Shown here one piece after another: positions 11,384 through 23,153 of a stretch of DNA of 64,000 bases (position 1 is its first letter; every line of letters starts with the position of its first letter). The translations under genes were made by a program, and so were the position numbers. The stretch lies in contig JALRME010000003.1 in NCBI GenBank assembly GCA_026120035.1, forward strand, positions 1,911,975-1,975,974, read 5' to 3'. This stretch comes from Coleophoma eucalyptorum. Taxonomy: Eukaryota > Ascomycota > Leotiomycetes > Helotiales > Dermateaceae. Under the pieces are notes generated by a model. The model did no database searches. It saw only the letters and a program-made list of their open reading frames with translations, and was not told where the DNA came from.

Positions 11384-12520
11384 AATAGTGGCAATAAATC
11401 ATAAGATTTAAAATCAAAATGTAGATATGCTTCAAGGGAAAGTTGGATACATAGAGGGAGTGATAAAAGAGAAATAGAGAGCATTACTAACAGAAATAAA
11501 AGGAGGTGTCCAAGAAAGATATAACCATAGATAGAAGTAGCTGAGCCAAAATTCCAACATCTGGCCATTTTGAGATCCAACAACTTGTTACCCTACGTAG
11601 GCCCTGCGAATAGGTCGTGTGCTTAAAGAAAGCCTCTTCACTGGATGGATTCATGCCAATTCCTGAAGACCTTGTTTTAGGTATCTACATTGGAAATTGG
11701 TGTTGTTCTCATATTTAGCGCTCAACAACAATTCCATCGCTATCGCCTTTCAACAATTGCTTAGGTTATTGCTTGAAAGCTAACTTTTAGCTACAATCAG
11801 GCGGTGCGACCTTCTGTTCGAAGTTTCAACTTCTTCAATAAACTTGACTATCTCACCAAAGCAACTGAGATATTTCAAATAGCGAAGAAGGATGGAAGCT
11901 GTTCTAGTACGTAGAGTATGACTGGCCGACTGTGGTTGTACATGGGTTCCTCTCATGGCCTGGTTTTCGCAAGGATCTCGTCATTCAAGAACGTATCGTC
12001 AACTCCTGAATCCAAACTGTCGGGTCCGGGAATATCTTGTAAGGTTAAAATAGAATTGCATCGTGTTTAATCAAACGCATCTTACGATAGGAAACGTAGG
12101 GATTCTTACATTCGTCTGCCTTTTTTTACTAGATTTAGTTATCGCTGTTCACCTCTACCTGAGGGTAAGTATGGCGGGAATGTTTTGGCGCAAACGATAT
12201 AGGATACATGGGCAGTTAATGAAGTTCTCCGTACCATGCAGGCATGACAGCGCCTAACAAGTGTACTACTTGGCCGGAGAAAGCCGAGTTAAGCAACCAT
12301 CCATGCCACCCATATTTACTGATAAGCGCTTCCAATGCCTTGCCTTACGAAATGCCTCTTCTGGCTTCTTGCATCGAAAGAGGAGACGCCGGGGGCTGTC
12401 GTGGTGGTTTCTAAATTCGTGCCGCAGAACATCGTCGTTGTGCACCGTATCTTCTCTCCCGAAAATAACTTCGTCAATGTGTGTGTTTTTGTTGCTGCGC
12501 ATTTCATTCAGCTGAGCAGT
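11384..12520. other. Divergent intergenic region, nothing recognised
   Basis: About 1.1 kb between the membrane-protein gene (minus) and the glycosyltransferase gene (plus). Short frames here lack ATG starts or domain similarity. It presumably holds both promoters. Confidence 0.4.
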
Positions 12521-13887
12521 ATGCTTTCTATGTCTTTTTTCCGATCGCGGAGCTATTTCAACAAGTTCTTCCAGGCTATCTGTCTGATTCTGGTGATTAC
12601 AACGATTTTCTTCAGTGTCGAGCTTTTTAGACGTGGTTCACTCTTGGACTATAGCCGAGAATTCACACTCTACCTGCCAATATCGTCAAATGAGAACTAT
12701 ACAAAGGAGAAGGGTGAGTTTACTTGACTACGGCTCTAGGGTACTCTTTACTTCTACCCTTATCATTAACTTTAATAGATGTAAATTCTACCCTCCTTGA
12801 AAAGGCTCCAGCCTATATCCAAGCCATCATGAACCCAAGAGATGTCACTTTTCCAAGACTAGAATGCCCTGCTCCTACCCATCCCAAACAATATGAGTCG
12901 ATCCGTGCGAAAGATACCGAAAAGAGAGGACGATCAAAGAAGTACTTTTTCGCTTTAAACCTTCGTCAATGTGTGGATCTTTTGCCGCGGCTATTGGGCT
13001 CAGTCATTGAGACTATGAGACACCTGGGACCTGAAAATTGTGTGTTGTCAGTTGTGGAAGTAAATTCAGATGATGGTACATACGAGACATTGAAGCTGCT
13101 TCGGACCGAATTGGCGAAAGTCGGTATCCAATATTTCTTCGATTCAAGTGATATCAATCCAACGACTGGAGATCGAATCGAAAGTCTAGCAAAACTTCGA
13201 AATGATGCCCTTAACCCAGTGACCCAGCATCCCGAGAAATATTCTCCAGACACTACCGTAATATTCCTTAATGATGTGTCGATTTGCATGGAGGATATCC
13301 TAGAGCTGATACTTCAACGGAATCTTCAAAAAGCAGATATGACTTGTGCCATGGACTGGACGTTTGTGGGGCCAGATCCTACATTCTATGACGTATGGAT
13401 CGCCCGAGACATGAAAGGTAATTCATTCTTTAATATCCCCGATGATGGAAACTGGAACTCGGCTTGGAATCTGTTCTGGAACAATCCTGAATCTCGAGAC
13501 CGATATAATGATCATAAACCATTCCAAGTATTTTCCTGCTGGAATGGGGCTGCCGTATTTACAGGGAAGCCGTTACTCAGTCAATCTATTGCATTTCGGC
13601 GTTCTTATGAAGATGAGTGCTATCAAGGAGAGCCAAAGCTGTTTGCCAAAGATTTATGGACTCTAGGATATGGGAAAATTGCTGTTATACCCTCAGTCAA
13701 TCTCGAATATTCCGATGAGGCAGCTAGAAAGATCAAAATTCTGAAGGGTCATGTGTCAAAGTGGGTTAGTGAAGGAAATGATGCCTCGATGGAAATCAAA
13801 TGGACCAGCAGCCGACCAACTCAGGTCAAGTGTATGTTAAATTATGCAACTCAGACTTGGGTACCGTGGAATGAAAGTTTAGCGTAG
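12521..13887 (+). CDS. GT69-type mannosyltransferase (CAP59/CMT1 family)
   Basis: Two exons (12521-12713, 12779-13887) give 433 residues. Near the N-terminus lies one membrane anchor (residues about 16-36, FFQAICLILVITTIFF), making a type II Golgi-type membrane protein. The lumenal domain shows the CAP59/CMT1 pattern: KKYFFALNLRQCVDLLPRLL, then SVVEVNSDDGT, the VIFLNDVSICMEDIL block, DMTCAMDW, FYDVWIARDMKG, and FSCWNGAAVF. Family members transfer mannose, for example the alpha-1,3-mannosyltransferase of Cryptococcus capsule synthesis; in ascomycetes the acceptor is generally unknown. The first Met of the open frame after the upstream non-ATG stretch was chosen; Met4 is an alternative. It is intact. 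Confidence 0.87.
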
Positions 13888-14489
13888 AATTAATACACTC
13901 CAAACTCCAAACTCCTATTTACTGGAACATAATATCAGAGCGAGATCTCACGCCGATAAAGGTCGGCAAATGGTGAAACCATTTCACTGCTGCCCCCACC
14001 CAACCTGACCCCTAAGCGGAATGCCCATAGCCGACGTGGAAAAGAAGATATTGAAATGGCCGGGATAGGTATGAAAGCTGCACAAAAATTAGTATATTGG
14101 AAGCTACAAAGCATTTAATACGTTATTAACAAAATCTAATTCTCAAAAGTATGAAAACTTTCATTTAAAATAGAATAGTTCCATTTAGACAATATCTTTG
14201 TAAAGTGAATCAAAGATTTCAAAGACTTAGCGCTCACTTACCCGTCGAGCTAGCCGTATAGCCTCCAAGTTGCTTACATGGCATAATCCGACATGAAAGT
14301 ACAAAAGGTCATCTCGTATTCGACTAAGGTTAAGAAGACATCTCTAGATGATGGATCCAGTTTTATAAAAAGAAGATAAGGAAATTCAATCGAGGACCTG
14401 CAACGAATCTACTCTGATCATGGAAAGCGAGACGGAATCAGCTTTGAAAAGCATAAGTGATATATTCCCAGTTTATCAGAAACATTGGA
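13888..14489. other. Convergent 3' intergenic region, nothing recognised
   Basis: The glycosyltransferase and the FAD monooxygenase genes end toward each other here. AT-rich; no ORF, RNA or repeat identified. Confidence 0.4.
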
Positions 14490-15971
14490 CTAATTCTTCC
14501 CTTTTACATAACCCATTTTGATGACGGGAGATTCCATGAATTTATCAAGATCATGCACCAGTAGCGAATTTTTCCTTGACATCTCTACTTCGGCTGCTCC
14601 CCGGTGAACCAATTCGGCATCATAGGACGCAATAGCATCGGCTTGCGACACACCCTTGTTGATATCAAGAATGGCTTTGCTGAGATGTGTGATATCTGCA
14701 ATGCAATGATTAAGGCCTTGTCCGCGATCTACATACCCCAAAGTTAGTGCAGCTCATGGCCGAGGGACTGTTAGGCTACAGACGAGGTGGAAGAGGATGC
14801 GCAGCATCTCCAGCTAAAGTGACAAGCCCCTTCTGATTATCCCAGGGAACCGTGATCCAATATGCTACTTTGTTAGGTGTCACCTCCGTGTCGTCTGGTA
14901 TCCAGAGGAGAGATGACTTCCATGGATCTTCCAAACACAACGCAATTTTCTTAAGCTCAGCAAGACCCTCGGCACCACCCTTGTGCTCCTTCTTATCGTC
15001 CATCCATGTTGGCATGATTTGGAAGGACCAAGTCTCTGGCTTCTCAGGATCCGGCACATCTTGAACTGGTTTAATTTAGTCTACAGGTACAATAGGATCC
15101 AATTTGGCATTCAAGTCTATAACTTACTTGATGTCCACACGGACAATCCTTTGTCGGGCTGTAGTGCAACTGTATTCACAGGATGAAGACTTCTTACTTT
15201 CAGAGCCCTTTCCGCATTACCATAACAAACATTAAGATTATATAGGATAACTCCTACTTGTTGTGAAGCTGCTTTTTCGCCGAGTAATATTTGACGTACG
15301 GTTGACTGAGGCCCATCTGTGCCAATCACAATACTACCTCTCTCCGTTCTACCGCTGGCAAAAGTAACAGTAACTCCAGCATCTAAATATGCGATTGACT
15401 CTAACTGCTGTCCAAACTGCAAAATATGAGTTCAGCGTAGATTGGATTACAATGCCCCATACCTGGATGTTAATACCCTCACGTAAAAGTGAGCGCATTT
15501 TACGCCTGGACACCCGGAGATTATTTTTCATGGGTACCTCGACAATATGCTCCCCAGTCTTGCCGTTGTAAAATGGAACGGTGTAGTCCTCGACCTTGAT
15601 AGAGTCAAGCCATGGGTCAACTTGCGCTTCTGTGAGTCGCGCCAGCAGACTTGAGGGCAGCAATTTCTCCAGCATTGGTCGCGACCAGTGAATAGACATG
15701 CCCCATTCCCGTGTCCGGGTCGCCGCATTGGCATCCTCAGATTCAAATATAGAATATTTTATCTCGGACTGTACGAGTCAGTGTCTACCAGAGCCTCGGA
15801 CAACCATACTGACTTGCTGTAACGCCTGGGCCAGGAGCAGACCGGTCACACCTGGGGAAATCAGCTGCGGTACTTTGCAGTCGAATGGGGTCGCTAACCA
15901 GCCCCGATGATGAGGACATGAAATGCCTCGCGAGATGATATGGCGTCAGTGGTTGCCATAATAGCAATCAT
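14490..15971 (-). CDS. FAD-dependent monooxygenase (salicylate-hydroxylase-like, PF01494)
   Basis: Six exons (15971-15899, 15851-15814, 15768-15463, 15416-15128, 15059-14784, 14728-14490) join in frame to 406 residues. All three class A flavoprotein hydroxylase motifs are present: the dinucleotide-binding VLIIGAGVTG (residues 19-28, split by intron 1), the DG motif VIGTDGPQSTVR (about 173-174) and the GD motif LAGDAAHPLPP followed by HRGQGLNHCIAD (about 319-330, split by the last intron). It would hydroxylate or epoxidise an organic substrate with NAD(P)H and O2. Several donors are non-consensus (GTTAGC, GTCAGT, GTCTGT). The start may be Met5 (15959). It is divergent from a LaeA-like methyltransferase gene 471 bp away, an arrangement that suggests a shared pathway. 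Confidence 0.88.
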
Positions 15972-16442
15972 CAATTCTTCCAATGACGGATCTAGGAAGA
16001 TGTCAAAACGGGTATCTATGATTTCTTCAAAAGGAACGCCAAATACTCAGTATGCGAGCATCTCGGACAAAGACGGGAATATGACAGCCACCCTCACGTT
16101 TATGGATAGCCAACCCTGGGCCATTAACCCTGATCACCCCCTGTCACGTACATATGCGCGTCCATCACCAGATTCCACCAATCACGCCATCATATCGGAG
16201 TTCGATGCAATCGACCAATAATTATATTGCTTTGCCTGTACCCGGAAATAAAATGAATTCCGGCTGTGCATCGACCAATTCCCAGTCGAGGCGTTGGAAT
16301 GTATTTCGCGTTACTTGTGTCATGGTAGCCTTCCATTTGCGCTTTCAGTGATGGGACATTAATCCCCTTTCTTTCCTTTAAAGCCCAGTGGGAGAAGGTG
16401 TGCCAACATAATTTGATGCCTTGGCAGAAGGCGTTCCAAGCT
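15972..16442. promoter_or_regulatory. Bidirectional promoter of monooxygenase and methyltransferase genes
   Basis: The 471-bp region separates the two divergent start codons, so both promoters must lie here or overlap. No repeated operator was picked out with confidence. Open frames in it have no ATG near a plausible context. Confidence 0.5.
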
Positions 16443-18101
16443 ATGGGAGATAGTGAAAGGCCAGTCAAAGGGGAGAGAAGCGCCGACAACTCGCCCTCGT
16501 CGGCCCCGCTAGGGACTCCACTGGATGTAGCGCCCTTGGATCATGCACAGATGGCAGAGACGACTCCATCGATAGCGACACCAGACATTGACTATGATGC
16601 GGAAATTGATGGAGTAAGTATAGAGATAGACTAAGACTGGGCTAGAACATCCACTGCTCATATTGACACATGGTACAGAACGGCAACTTCCGATTTGAGC
16701 AGGACTCAGCCTATGGTGATGAATCGTGAGAACTGCCGATCTTTATCGTTTTGTACCAGTTTTGACAATTAATCGACCTTCAGAGGCAGCTCGTATGCAT
16801 CATTGACCTCGGAGGCGCAAGAGTTTGTCTTTGAGAATGGTCGCAGGTACCATGGATATAAATCTGGACGTGAGTAACATCTTGACATGGCCTATTCATT
16901 GATTAATAATCCACAGGATATATGCTACCAAATGATGAGGTGATTGTGCCCAATAATTTGGGCTTCTCCTTAGCTAATATAATTCCAGAGCGAAATGCAG
17001 CGTGAAGACATGAAACATCACATTACGATGCTGCTCACAGAAGGTCAACTACATCTCGCGCCCATAGGATCCAATCCACAAAATATCCTTGATATAGGAA
17101 CCGGGACGGGTAAACTCCATCAAGAATTCTGTCAAGTATATTCTAACACTGCAAAGGAATATGGGCCATTGAAATGGGTGAGGGTCTCCTGCTTTGCAGT
17201 AAATTATATAACTAAATGCTGTCTTTAGCCGACGCGTACCCATCGGCTAGGGTTCTTGCCACAGACCTGAGGTATGTATCATTGTATCGTATGAGGCTTC
17301 TTTGCAGCAACCATTAGCTGACAATTTAGTCCGATTCAGCCATTCTGGTGCGGAACAGAACCAAATAGGAATTGCCCTGCAAAAGCACTGACTGTCAATC
17401 AGGGTTCCTCCAAATCTTATTTTCGAGATCGACGATGCCGAAGATGACTGGCTCTACGAGCCCAATACTTTTGATTACATCCATTGCCGATATCTTTTCC
17501 ATGGTATCCGGAACTGGTCAAGGTTACTGGATCAAGCGATGCAGTTGGTTTTTCTCCCCAGTGCGCGCCTTTTGTGCTTGATAATGTTAATGGCCCTTAG
17601 GTTCCTTCGACCAGGAGGATGGATCGAGCTAATCGAATTGCATGTAATTCCCAGCTGCTACGATGATTCTCTGCCGCAAGACTCGCAGATCTTACAGTTC
17701 TACAATGTACTCTCTACAATCGGGTCCAAGGTCGGCATCGATCTCGCCATAGCCGAGAAGTACCCGGAGATGATGTGTAAAGCTGGATTAGAGGATATTC
17801 AAAGCAAGGTGTTCGATGTACCCTTTGGAGATTGGATGGACGGTAGACGAATGAAGGAAGTCGGCAGGTTTCAACGATATCAGATGACAGCTGGTCTCCA
17901 CGGTATAGCATACGGGCTGCTAACAAGGTTAGGTGGTTGGGCTCCAGAGAAGGTTGAAGTTTTTTTGGCAGGCGTGAGAAGAGAGATGAATGATAAGAAT
18001 ATTCATTGTTTATATAAAGCGTAAGTTCCCTCTCTAGATCATTTAGTTTGCCCTGACGGAACACTAGACACTTTGTGTATGGTAAAAAGCCTGATATTTA
18101 A
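16443..18101 (+). CDS. LaeA-like SAM-dependent methyltransferase
   Basis: Eleven exons (16443-16613, 16679-16725, 16784-16869, 16917-16939, 16989-17109, 17157-17177, 17229-17271, 17330-17347, 17403-17543, 17601-18020, 18068-18101) join in one frame to 374 residues. An acidic, low-complexity N-terminus is followed by RRYHGYKSGRYMLPNDE, the usual entry to this family, then SAM motif I (ILDIGTGTG at about 142-150, then IWAIE), ATDLSPIQPFWVPPN, FDYIHCRYL, and RFLRPGGWIELIE. This matches the UMTA/LaeA-like methyltransferases common in fungal secondary metabolism; most modify small molecules, while true LaeA is a global regulator. Such very small exons (18 and 21 bp) are unusual, so this model deserves RNA evidence. 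The start could be Met at 16416. Confidence 0.82.
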
Positions 18102-18835
18102 TTCTGTGGGGTGTAAAGGTTTAGGTTTCTAAGTAAGATATACATTGCTCGGCTTAACAAACAATTGTAGTAGGTAGCATGGGGACAGATGATGTTCAGG
18201 AGCATAAAAAATTGGCCTGCTATGTACCACAACGGGTCTGAAATAGATTCTCATAATATCAATAGTCACCCTTGCCTCTTGTAACCCATTTCAGCCCTCT
18301 TACACCGGCTAGATAATTTACGATTTTAGAGGAGGGTATTAAAGTAAGTATAGAGATTTGTACTTGACAAGAGAAAGGTAATTAAAAGAATAAGTAAGCA
18401 TTATAAGTTGCTGTTAAGGACGCGTTAATCTCTTAAGTTGATTTTTCCATTAAGTGTCCGAATAAATAGCAAGCTAATAGTGGAAAAGATGTAACAATAT
18501 ATCTTGTTACCCTTCTCTTATTAGCTCTTTCTAATACCTCCTACACATCAAGCCTAGCGTATATTTAAGTTGGTCTATAAAGAAAGTCATATGAGCCCGC
18601 TCTATTATACCACTAAGAATATGAAGGAAGGGGACGAGTAGAAATAGAGCAGTAGTAGTTAGTAATACTAGACGATTGAGCGACGTTACTTAATAAGGAT
18701 TCGATATACGCGAAAGAGATATAAATCGAACTTTTAAAAGAAGTAGCTAATGTAACAAGAGTAGTAATAAAGAATAATATAGCCTAGACATACCTACTTA
18801 AGGCTAGAGAGATATCTAGGTCCTTTATCCGCTAC
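18102..18835. repeat. AT-rich, RIP-like decayed sequence
   Basis: The stretch is dense in TA, TAG and TAA in all frames, in contrast to the coding sequence on either side. It looks like a decayed transposon fragment, but I cannot identify a family. Its right edge coincides with the end of a Ser/Thr-rich reading frame, as if an insertion truncated that gene. Confidence 0.4.
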
Positions 18836-19152
18836 TTAAACGTATGAAGAGAAACTCGACAAAGTCGTCTTAATACTAGAAACACTTGCTGACTTGGAAG
18901 GAGTGGCGCTATTTGTATCCAGGACTGTTTCAGATGTGGTGACGATTACGGCTAAGCTAAGTGATCTCTCAGTTGATCGCGACACTACGTGACTGTGTGA
19001 GAAGGTCCCATTTGTGCTTGTTGAATTCGACTGTCCCGTTCCTAAAGCCTTGGAAAGTTGAGGAGAAGAAGACGTTCTTAGTACAGGATCTGATTCCCTG
19101 TTGGCATCTGCAAAACTGATTTGAAGTAACAAAATTGACACAACAATTTCAT
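18836..19152 (-). pseudogene. Fragment of a secreted Ser/Thr-rich protein gene
   Basis: An ATG at 19152 starts MKLL, and after what looks like a two-base frame change the sequence reads SILLLQISFADA, a good signal peptide, then about 85 residues very rich in Ser and Thr (SSSPQLSK, TSETVLDTNS, SVSSIKTTLSSFSS). The frame ends where the RIP-like block begins, so the gene seems truncated at its 3' end as well. Such stalk-like sequence is typical of fungal wall or GPI-anchored proteins. No catalytic domain is visible. Confidence 0.3.
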
Positions 19153-20287
19153 CTTGACAAAGCTACTTAGAACATGTAGCTTCTCAAGGTGAGTTAAGTA
19201 TGAAGTCTCTAGATGAAGAAAGCCAAATGGAAGAATATAAACTTGCATATTCTGGAAAACATACGAAACAGAATGCCGGGAGAGCAGATAACTTACTTGT
19301 ACTGTGCCGTATTTCTAGCACTTTCGAATAATGATTACAAGCATGCTTAGGGGTCACGAAATGCCATGTGGGATAGAGTTGTAAAGGAGGCAATTAGGAA
19401 ATCTGAATAGTATATATTTCAAAGCATTTTTTCCCTAGTTGTATAACCCCCACATCATACCCATTGGAAAAAAAAACTAACGATTGGCTGTCTTGAATAT
19501 ATAGCCCTCCTTTATGTTCATCCATATAATCTTACTACCGTAATATGTATTACGAAGAAGTGCAGAATCATTCCACAACGCGGTCTTTAGAGGAGTCGCA
19601 AGTGAGCCAGTTGTTTTCACCACTGGCAAATTGTAACTTGAGAGCCATATTGATGAGGTCAGATGCATGCACATAGATGCAACCATTCCGCTGCCTTCTT
19701 CCTAGTGCAACATGATGGCGGTCAGTTTTTAATCATCTTCAATCTTCAATTATGAAGACCTTGTCCGTATGAAGCTGATATCCTTCTATATCTTGCCACT
19801 CTGCTTATTGGCTTTATCCATATCGTAACACTCATCTACTTAAGTTCCTGTGATGTTGGGTTTCACCCTAACTATTTCTTTTCTCTAAACCACTTTGCTT
19901 TTTTCGAATCCCAGCCACCTTGTGTATTTTTTGACTCTTTCCGTCTTTCTCCAACTTGAACTGGTACTCATTCCTTGCAATCACCTCAATTTTTAACATC
20001 TTGTTCTCGACGACTATTAAAGCTCGTTGCTGAAGTTCTGGTGCCCCAACAAGGCTGGTGGATGTACCAGCCCTCCTAGCTGCTCTGCAATCCTTGTAAT
20101 CCATGGTTACCGGCTCGAACTCAACTTTAGCTAGGAGCTATTGCTGAGAAGATGGTGTAGAAGAGGAACGCTAGGACAGATTTTAACGAAAGTATCGAGC
20201 GCGTGAGTGATAGCCTAGCAATTTTCCTGATGGCAGACGAAAATTATCTTCATCGGGGACTAGAGTCACCCCATCCGCTAACTGTAC
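19153..20287. other. No recognised gene
   Basis: Two minus-strand frames lie at 19477-19686 and 19868-20104 (the latter lysine-rich: KMLKIEVIARNEY). Neither shows a domain, a signal peptide or convincing splice links, so they are left uncalled. Confidence 0.35.
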
Positions 20288-20893
20288 CTAATAACCATCC
20301 CCATTATTATTCATATCTCCAGAGAAGTCATAAAACTGTCTAAGTTGATGCTCATCATCTTCGAAGTCAACTTTGTAATGACCCTTTCCACGCATGTGGT
20401 CTTGGACAGCGAATTTGTTACTCCTTAAACTCGCACAGAAAAGACATTCGTGAACCGCCGCCACAATGGCAAAGAGATAGCTAAGAAGTGATACCATATC
20501 GATAAGATCCTCGGTATCAGGAATGAAGAAACTATACGCGTGGGACATATATGTCAAATTAGAACCCAAAGAAGTAGGTTAAACATTACAAAATAAACAC
20601 TGTAGTGGGTTAAATTGTTCCTTATCAGTAGGTTGACTTTCCACAAAACTGTTCAATGAGAGAGGATTCTCGGTAGACTTCTGGATATGATTCCTTGATC
20701 TAAGATATATCTGCCATGTTTTCCTGTTCGTGTAATATTGCTTCCATGCAATACACGATTGCTCAAAAGGCGAAGAATCCTCCCGCTCATTGTTTTTACT
20801 ATCAGGAGTGGGGGAATCATGGGTTGATGCAGTAGGTATATATACATTCTGTGGCCCCCAAGAGGCTCGTTTGCAGCTTAGAAGGATCATCAT
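20288..20893 (-). pseudogene. REI1-like C2H2 zinc-finger protein, truncated and stopped
   Basis: A single minus frame reads through one TAA at 20579-20581. Before it comes FNPLQCLFCN; after it GSNLTYMSHAYSFFIPDTED, then AAVHECLFCASLRSNKFAVQ, then DHMRGKGHYKVDF. These are the paired zinc-finger blocks (C-x2-C with later H) and the acidic tail of fungal REI1/zf-C2H2 proteins, which act in 60S ribosome biogenesis or as related paralogues. The usual N-terminal finger is missing: the frame begins at 20893, only 33 bp from the divergent amidase start. Single stop plus missing 5' part argue for a decayed paralogue rather than the essential gene. Confidence 0.6.
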
Positions 20894-20926
20894 GACTGCA
20901 CCTCTTACAAAGTACCTGCTGCCATT

Positions 20927-22810
20927 ATGAGGTTTGCAAATATCTCAGCTCTAGCAGTTGCTACTGCTGCTGCCGGTGTGGCAGCTTCCATAGCCTCTAG
21001 TGAGCGACGCAACTTTGATAATATCACTAGCTCCGCCAGCTCTCCATTTCCGATGCACTTGTGTAACGGCGTGTATATCGAGGACGTTACCATCAATGAA
21101 TTGAAACGTTATATGGCAACTGGTCAGCTCATCAGTGAACAACTGGTCCAATGTTATATTACACGCATCGAGCAGACAAACAGGTAGGCATTTAGAAGCA
21201 GGGAAATAAGATGCCTTTATGGATACTAACACATTTCATAGCTATATGCACTGGATCAGCGAGGTCAACCTGGATGCTGTTTCTATCGCTAAGAGTTTAG
21301 ACAAGGAAAAATTAAAGTCTGGTCTCCGTAGGCCTATGCACGGGATCCCATTTGTGGTCAAAGACAATGTCTACAAAAATGACCAACATAATACTTCTGA
21401 GAATGGTCTTATGTTCCTGGGCGGAAGATACTCTCAAGAGGCAACCCTTGTGATGAAGATTCTAGCAGCAGGCGGCGTTTTGCTTGGCCATGCAACGCTT
21501 TCGGAAGCTGCAGACCATAGAGCGCTAACTAACTTTTCAGATGGCTACTCAAATAGAGGCGGCCTGATTAGGAATCCCTTCAATCTTACACAAGGGACTT
21601 CAGGTAGCAGTGGCGGCCCGGCGGTGGCAGTACGACGCAACCAGACCGCTATCGCTATAGGCACTAAGACGCATGGTTCTTTGGTTCATCCATTTTCCCA
21701 TCTTGGCTTGTATACAGTGAAGTCTACTCCAGTATTGATTTCGCGTCACGGTATTGTCCCTGGTAGCTTTTATCATGATACTCCCGGACCGATGGCGAGG
21801 TCGATGGCAGACGTGGCTATAATGTGGGATATCATTGCTGGTCCAGATCATTACGACAATCTCACCTGGAATGGACTGGATCAGTACCCAAAAGAGGGTT
21901 CTGCTGACCAAATTAGAAAACAAACTGATCTTAAAGGAATGAGACATGGTCTACCATGGAACCCTTATTGGCCTACCAATCTAGTGAGTGCAAATCGCTA
22001 AGACTTTTTTACCAAGAGGACTGACAAGTTTGTCGGAAGGCTGTTAGTGCCCCAAACCAACGTGCCAAGTATAACAGCCTCCTTGAACAGCTGAGAGCAG
22101 TTGGAGCAGAACTAACAACATTAGCGTGAGTACCATCCTCTCCTGCTGAAGGAACTCTTGTGCTAAGTAACGCCTGTTAGTATATACCAGGGATTCAGGA
22201 GATTGCCAATCCGTATGGATTTGGTCAGCCAGCTAACACATCGGATGAACATAATCAGTTGGACGCATACACAGCCCTTCTGGCCGTGGCATACGGCGAA
22301 TGGCTGAAAAATTGGACCTTTCCAGAGGATGATGAACGCTATGGTATGAACTCTCTCTCTCAAATGTCAAAGCGGAACGATAAGCACAACTCTGCTACTG
22401 GTGCACTTGGAAACGGTACATTGTGGACAATACCGAGTCCGGACAGGATTTCTACGACCTCAGCGTTGCAACCGAACGGCTCATTGAGAGATACATTCTG
22501 GACAAATTTTGGCTGGGGGTAGGCGCACTGCGCGACTCGCCATTATGATGGTCACGTGCACGTCCAAGAGGACGGCACCATCATCAATTTGGACGCATTG
22601 CTCGTTCCTAATGATGACTCTGGTGGCGGCAGTCAAGCTCGTGCATCCATAACTTCCTACACCGGATACCCGATTGCATCGGTACCTGTCGGGCAGACTG
22701 GTTATGCTGTACCGTTTGGCCTCTGTATCTGGGGACAGGAATGGAGCGAGGCTAGCCTGCTCCGCGTGCCTGGATGACATAACTATGCGACGGCCCAGGG
22801 AGTATGGGAT
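20927..22810 (+). pseudogene. Secreted amidase (amidase signature family) with frameshifts
   Basis: Exon 1 (20927-21183) has a signal peptide (MRFANISALAVATAAAGVAA). Exon 2 (21242-21983) carries the amidase core with the catalytic Lys in IPFVVKDN, the cis-Ser in GTSGSSGGPA and the nucleophile region TKTHGSLVHP, so the Ser-cisSer-Lys set is present. Exon 3 starts at 22040. From there the frame breaks: one base is lost at the intron near 22130-22180, a compensating pair of indels lies near 22430-22480, and another frame change follows the FGWG motif near 22520; the last homologous block is 22556-22800 (QEDGTIINLDALLVPN). Intact relatives are about 550-600 residues. The front two thirds might still be translated, but the enzyme is likely dead unless these are assembly errors. 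Confidence 0.75.
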
Positions 22811-23054
22811 GCTTAAGAAACACACTAGAATAGCTATCGAACAAGGGAGGCTCCTACGAAGGTACGATATTATAATGTTTGTAGTAAACCTAGCTATAAT
22901 ACACGTACCTGTCAAGAAGCTATAGAATTATCTGATTTAACCACAAATTAAGTTAGTACTCTTACAAGATACTAGAACTAATAAAAGTCCCGTACACAAA
23001 AAAGATATTTCCTAAGCAAGCTGAAGAAGCAAAGAAATTAAGTGTAATTGAGTA

Positions 23055-23111
23055 ACGTGCACCATAAGCGAATGGTCACCCCAAGCGGATGGTCACCCCT
23101 TGTAATAAAAA
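23055..23111 (+). repeat. Left terminal inverted repeat of the pogo-like element
   Basis: 57 bp identical to the reverse complement of 24860-24916. Inside it a 17-bp unit (AAGCGAATGGTCACCCC) is repeated in tandem with one mismatch, a likely pair of transposase-binding sites. Confidence 0.9.
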
Positions 23112-23153
23112 TACACCCTTTACCTTATACTATTGTTTTCTCAACAACTAGCT

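Noticed and set aside
12063..12257. Frame with a hydrophobic segment upstream of the glycosyltransferase
   Set aside because: It starts at GTG, not ATG, and has no similarity or splice link to the next gene.
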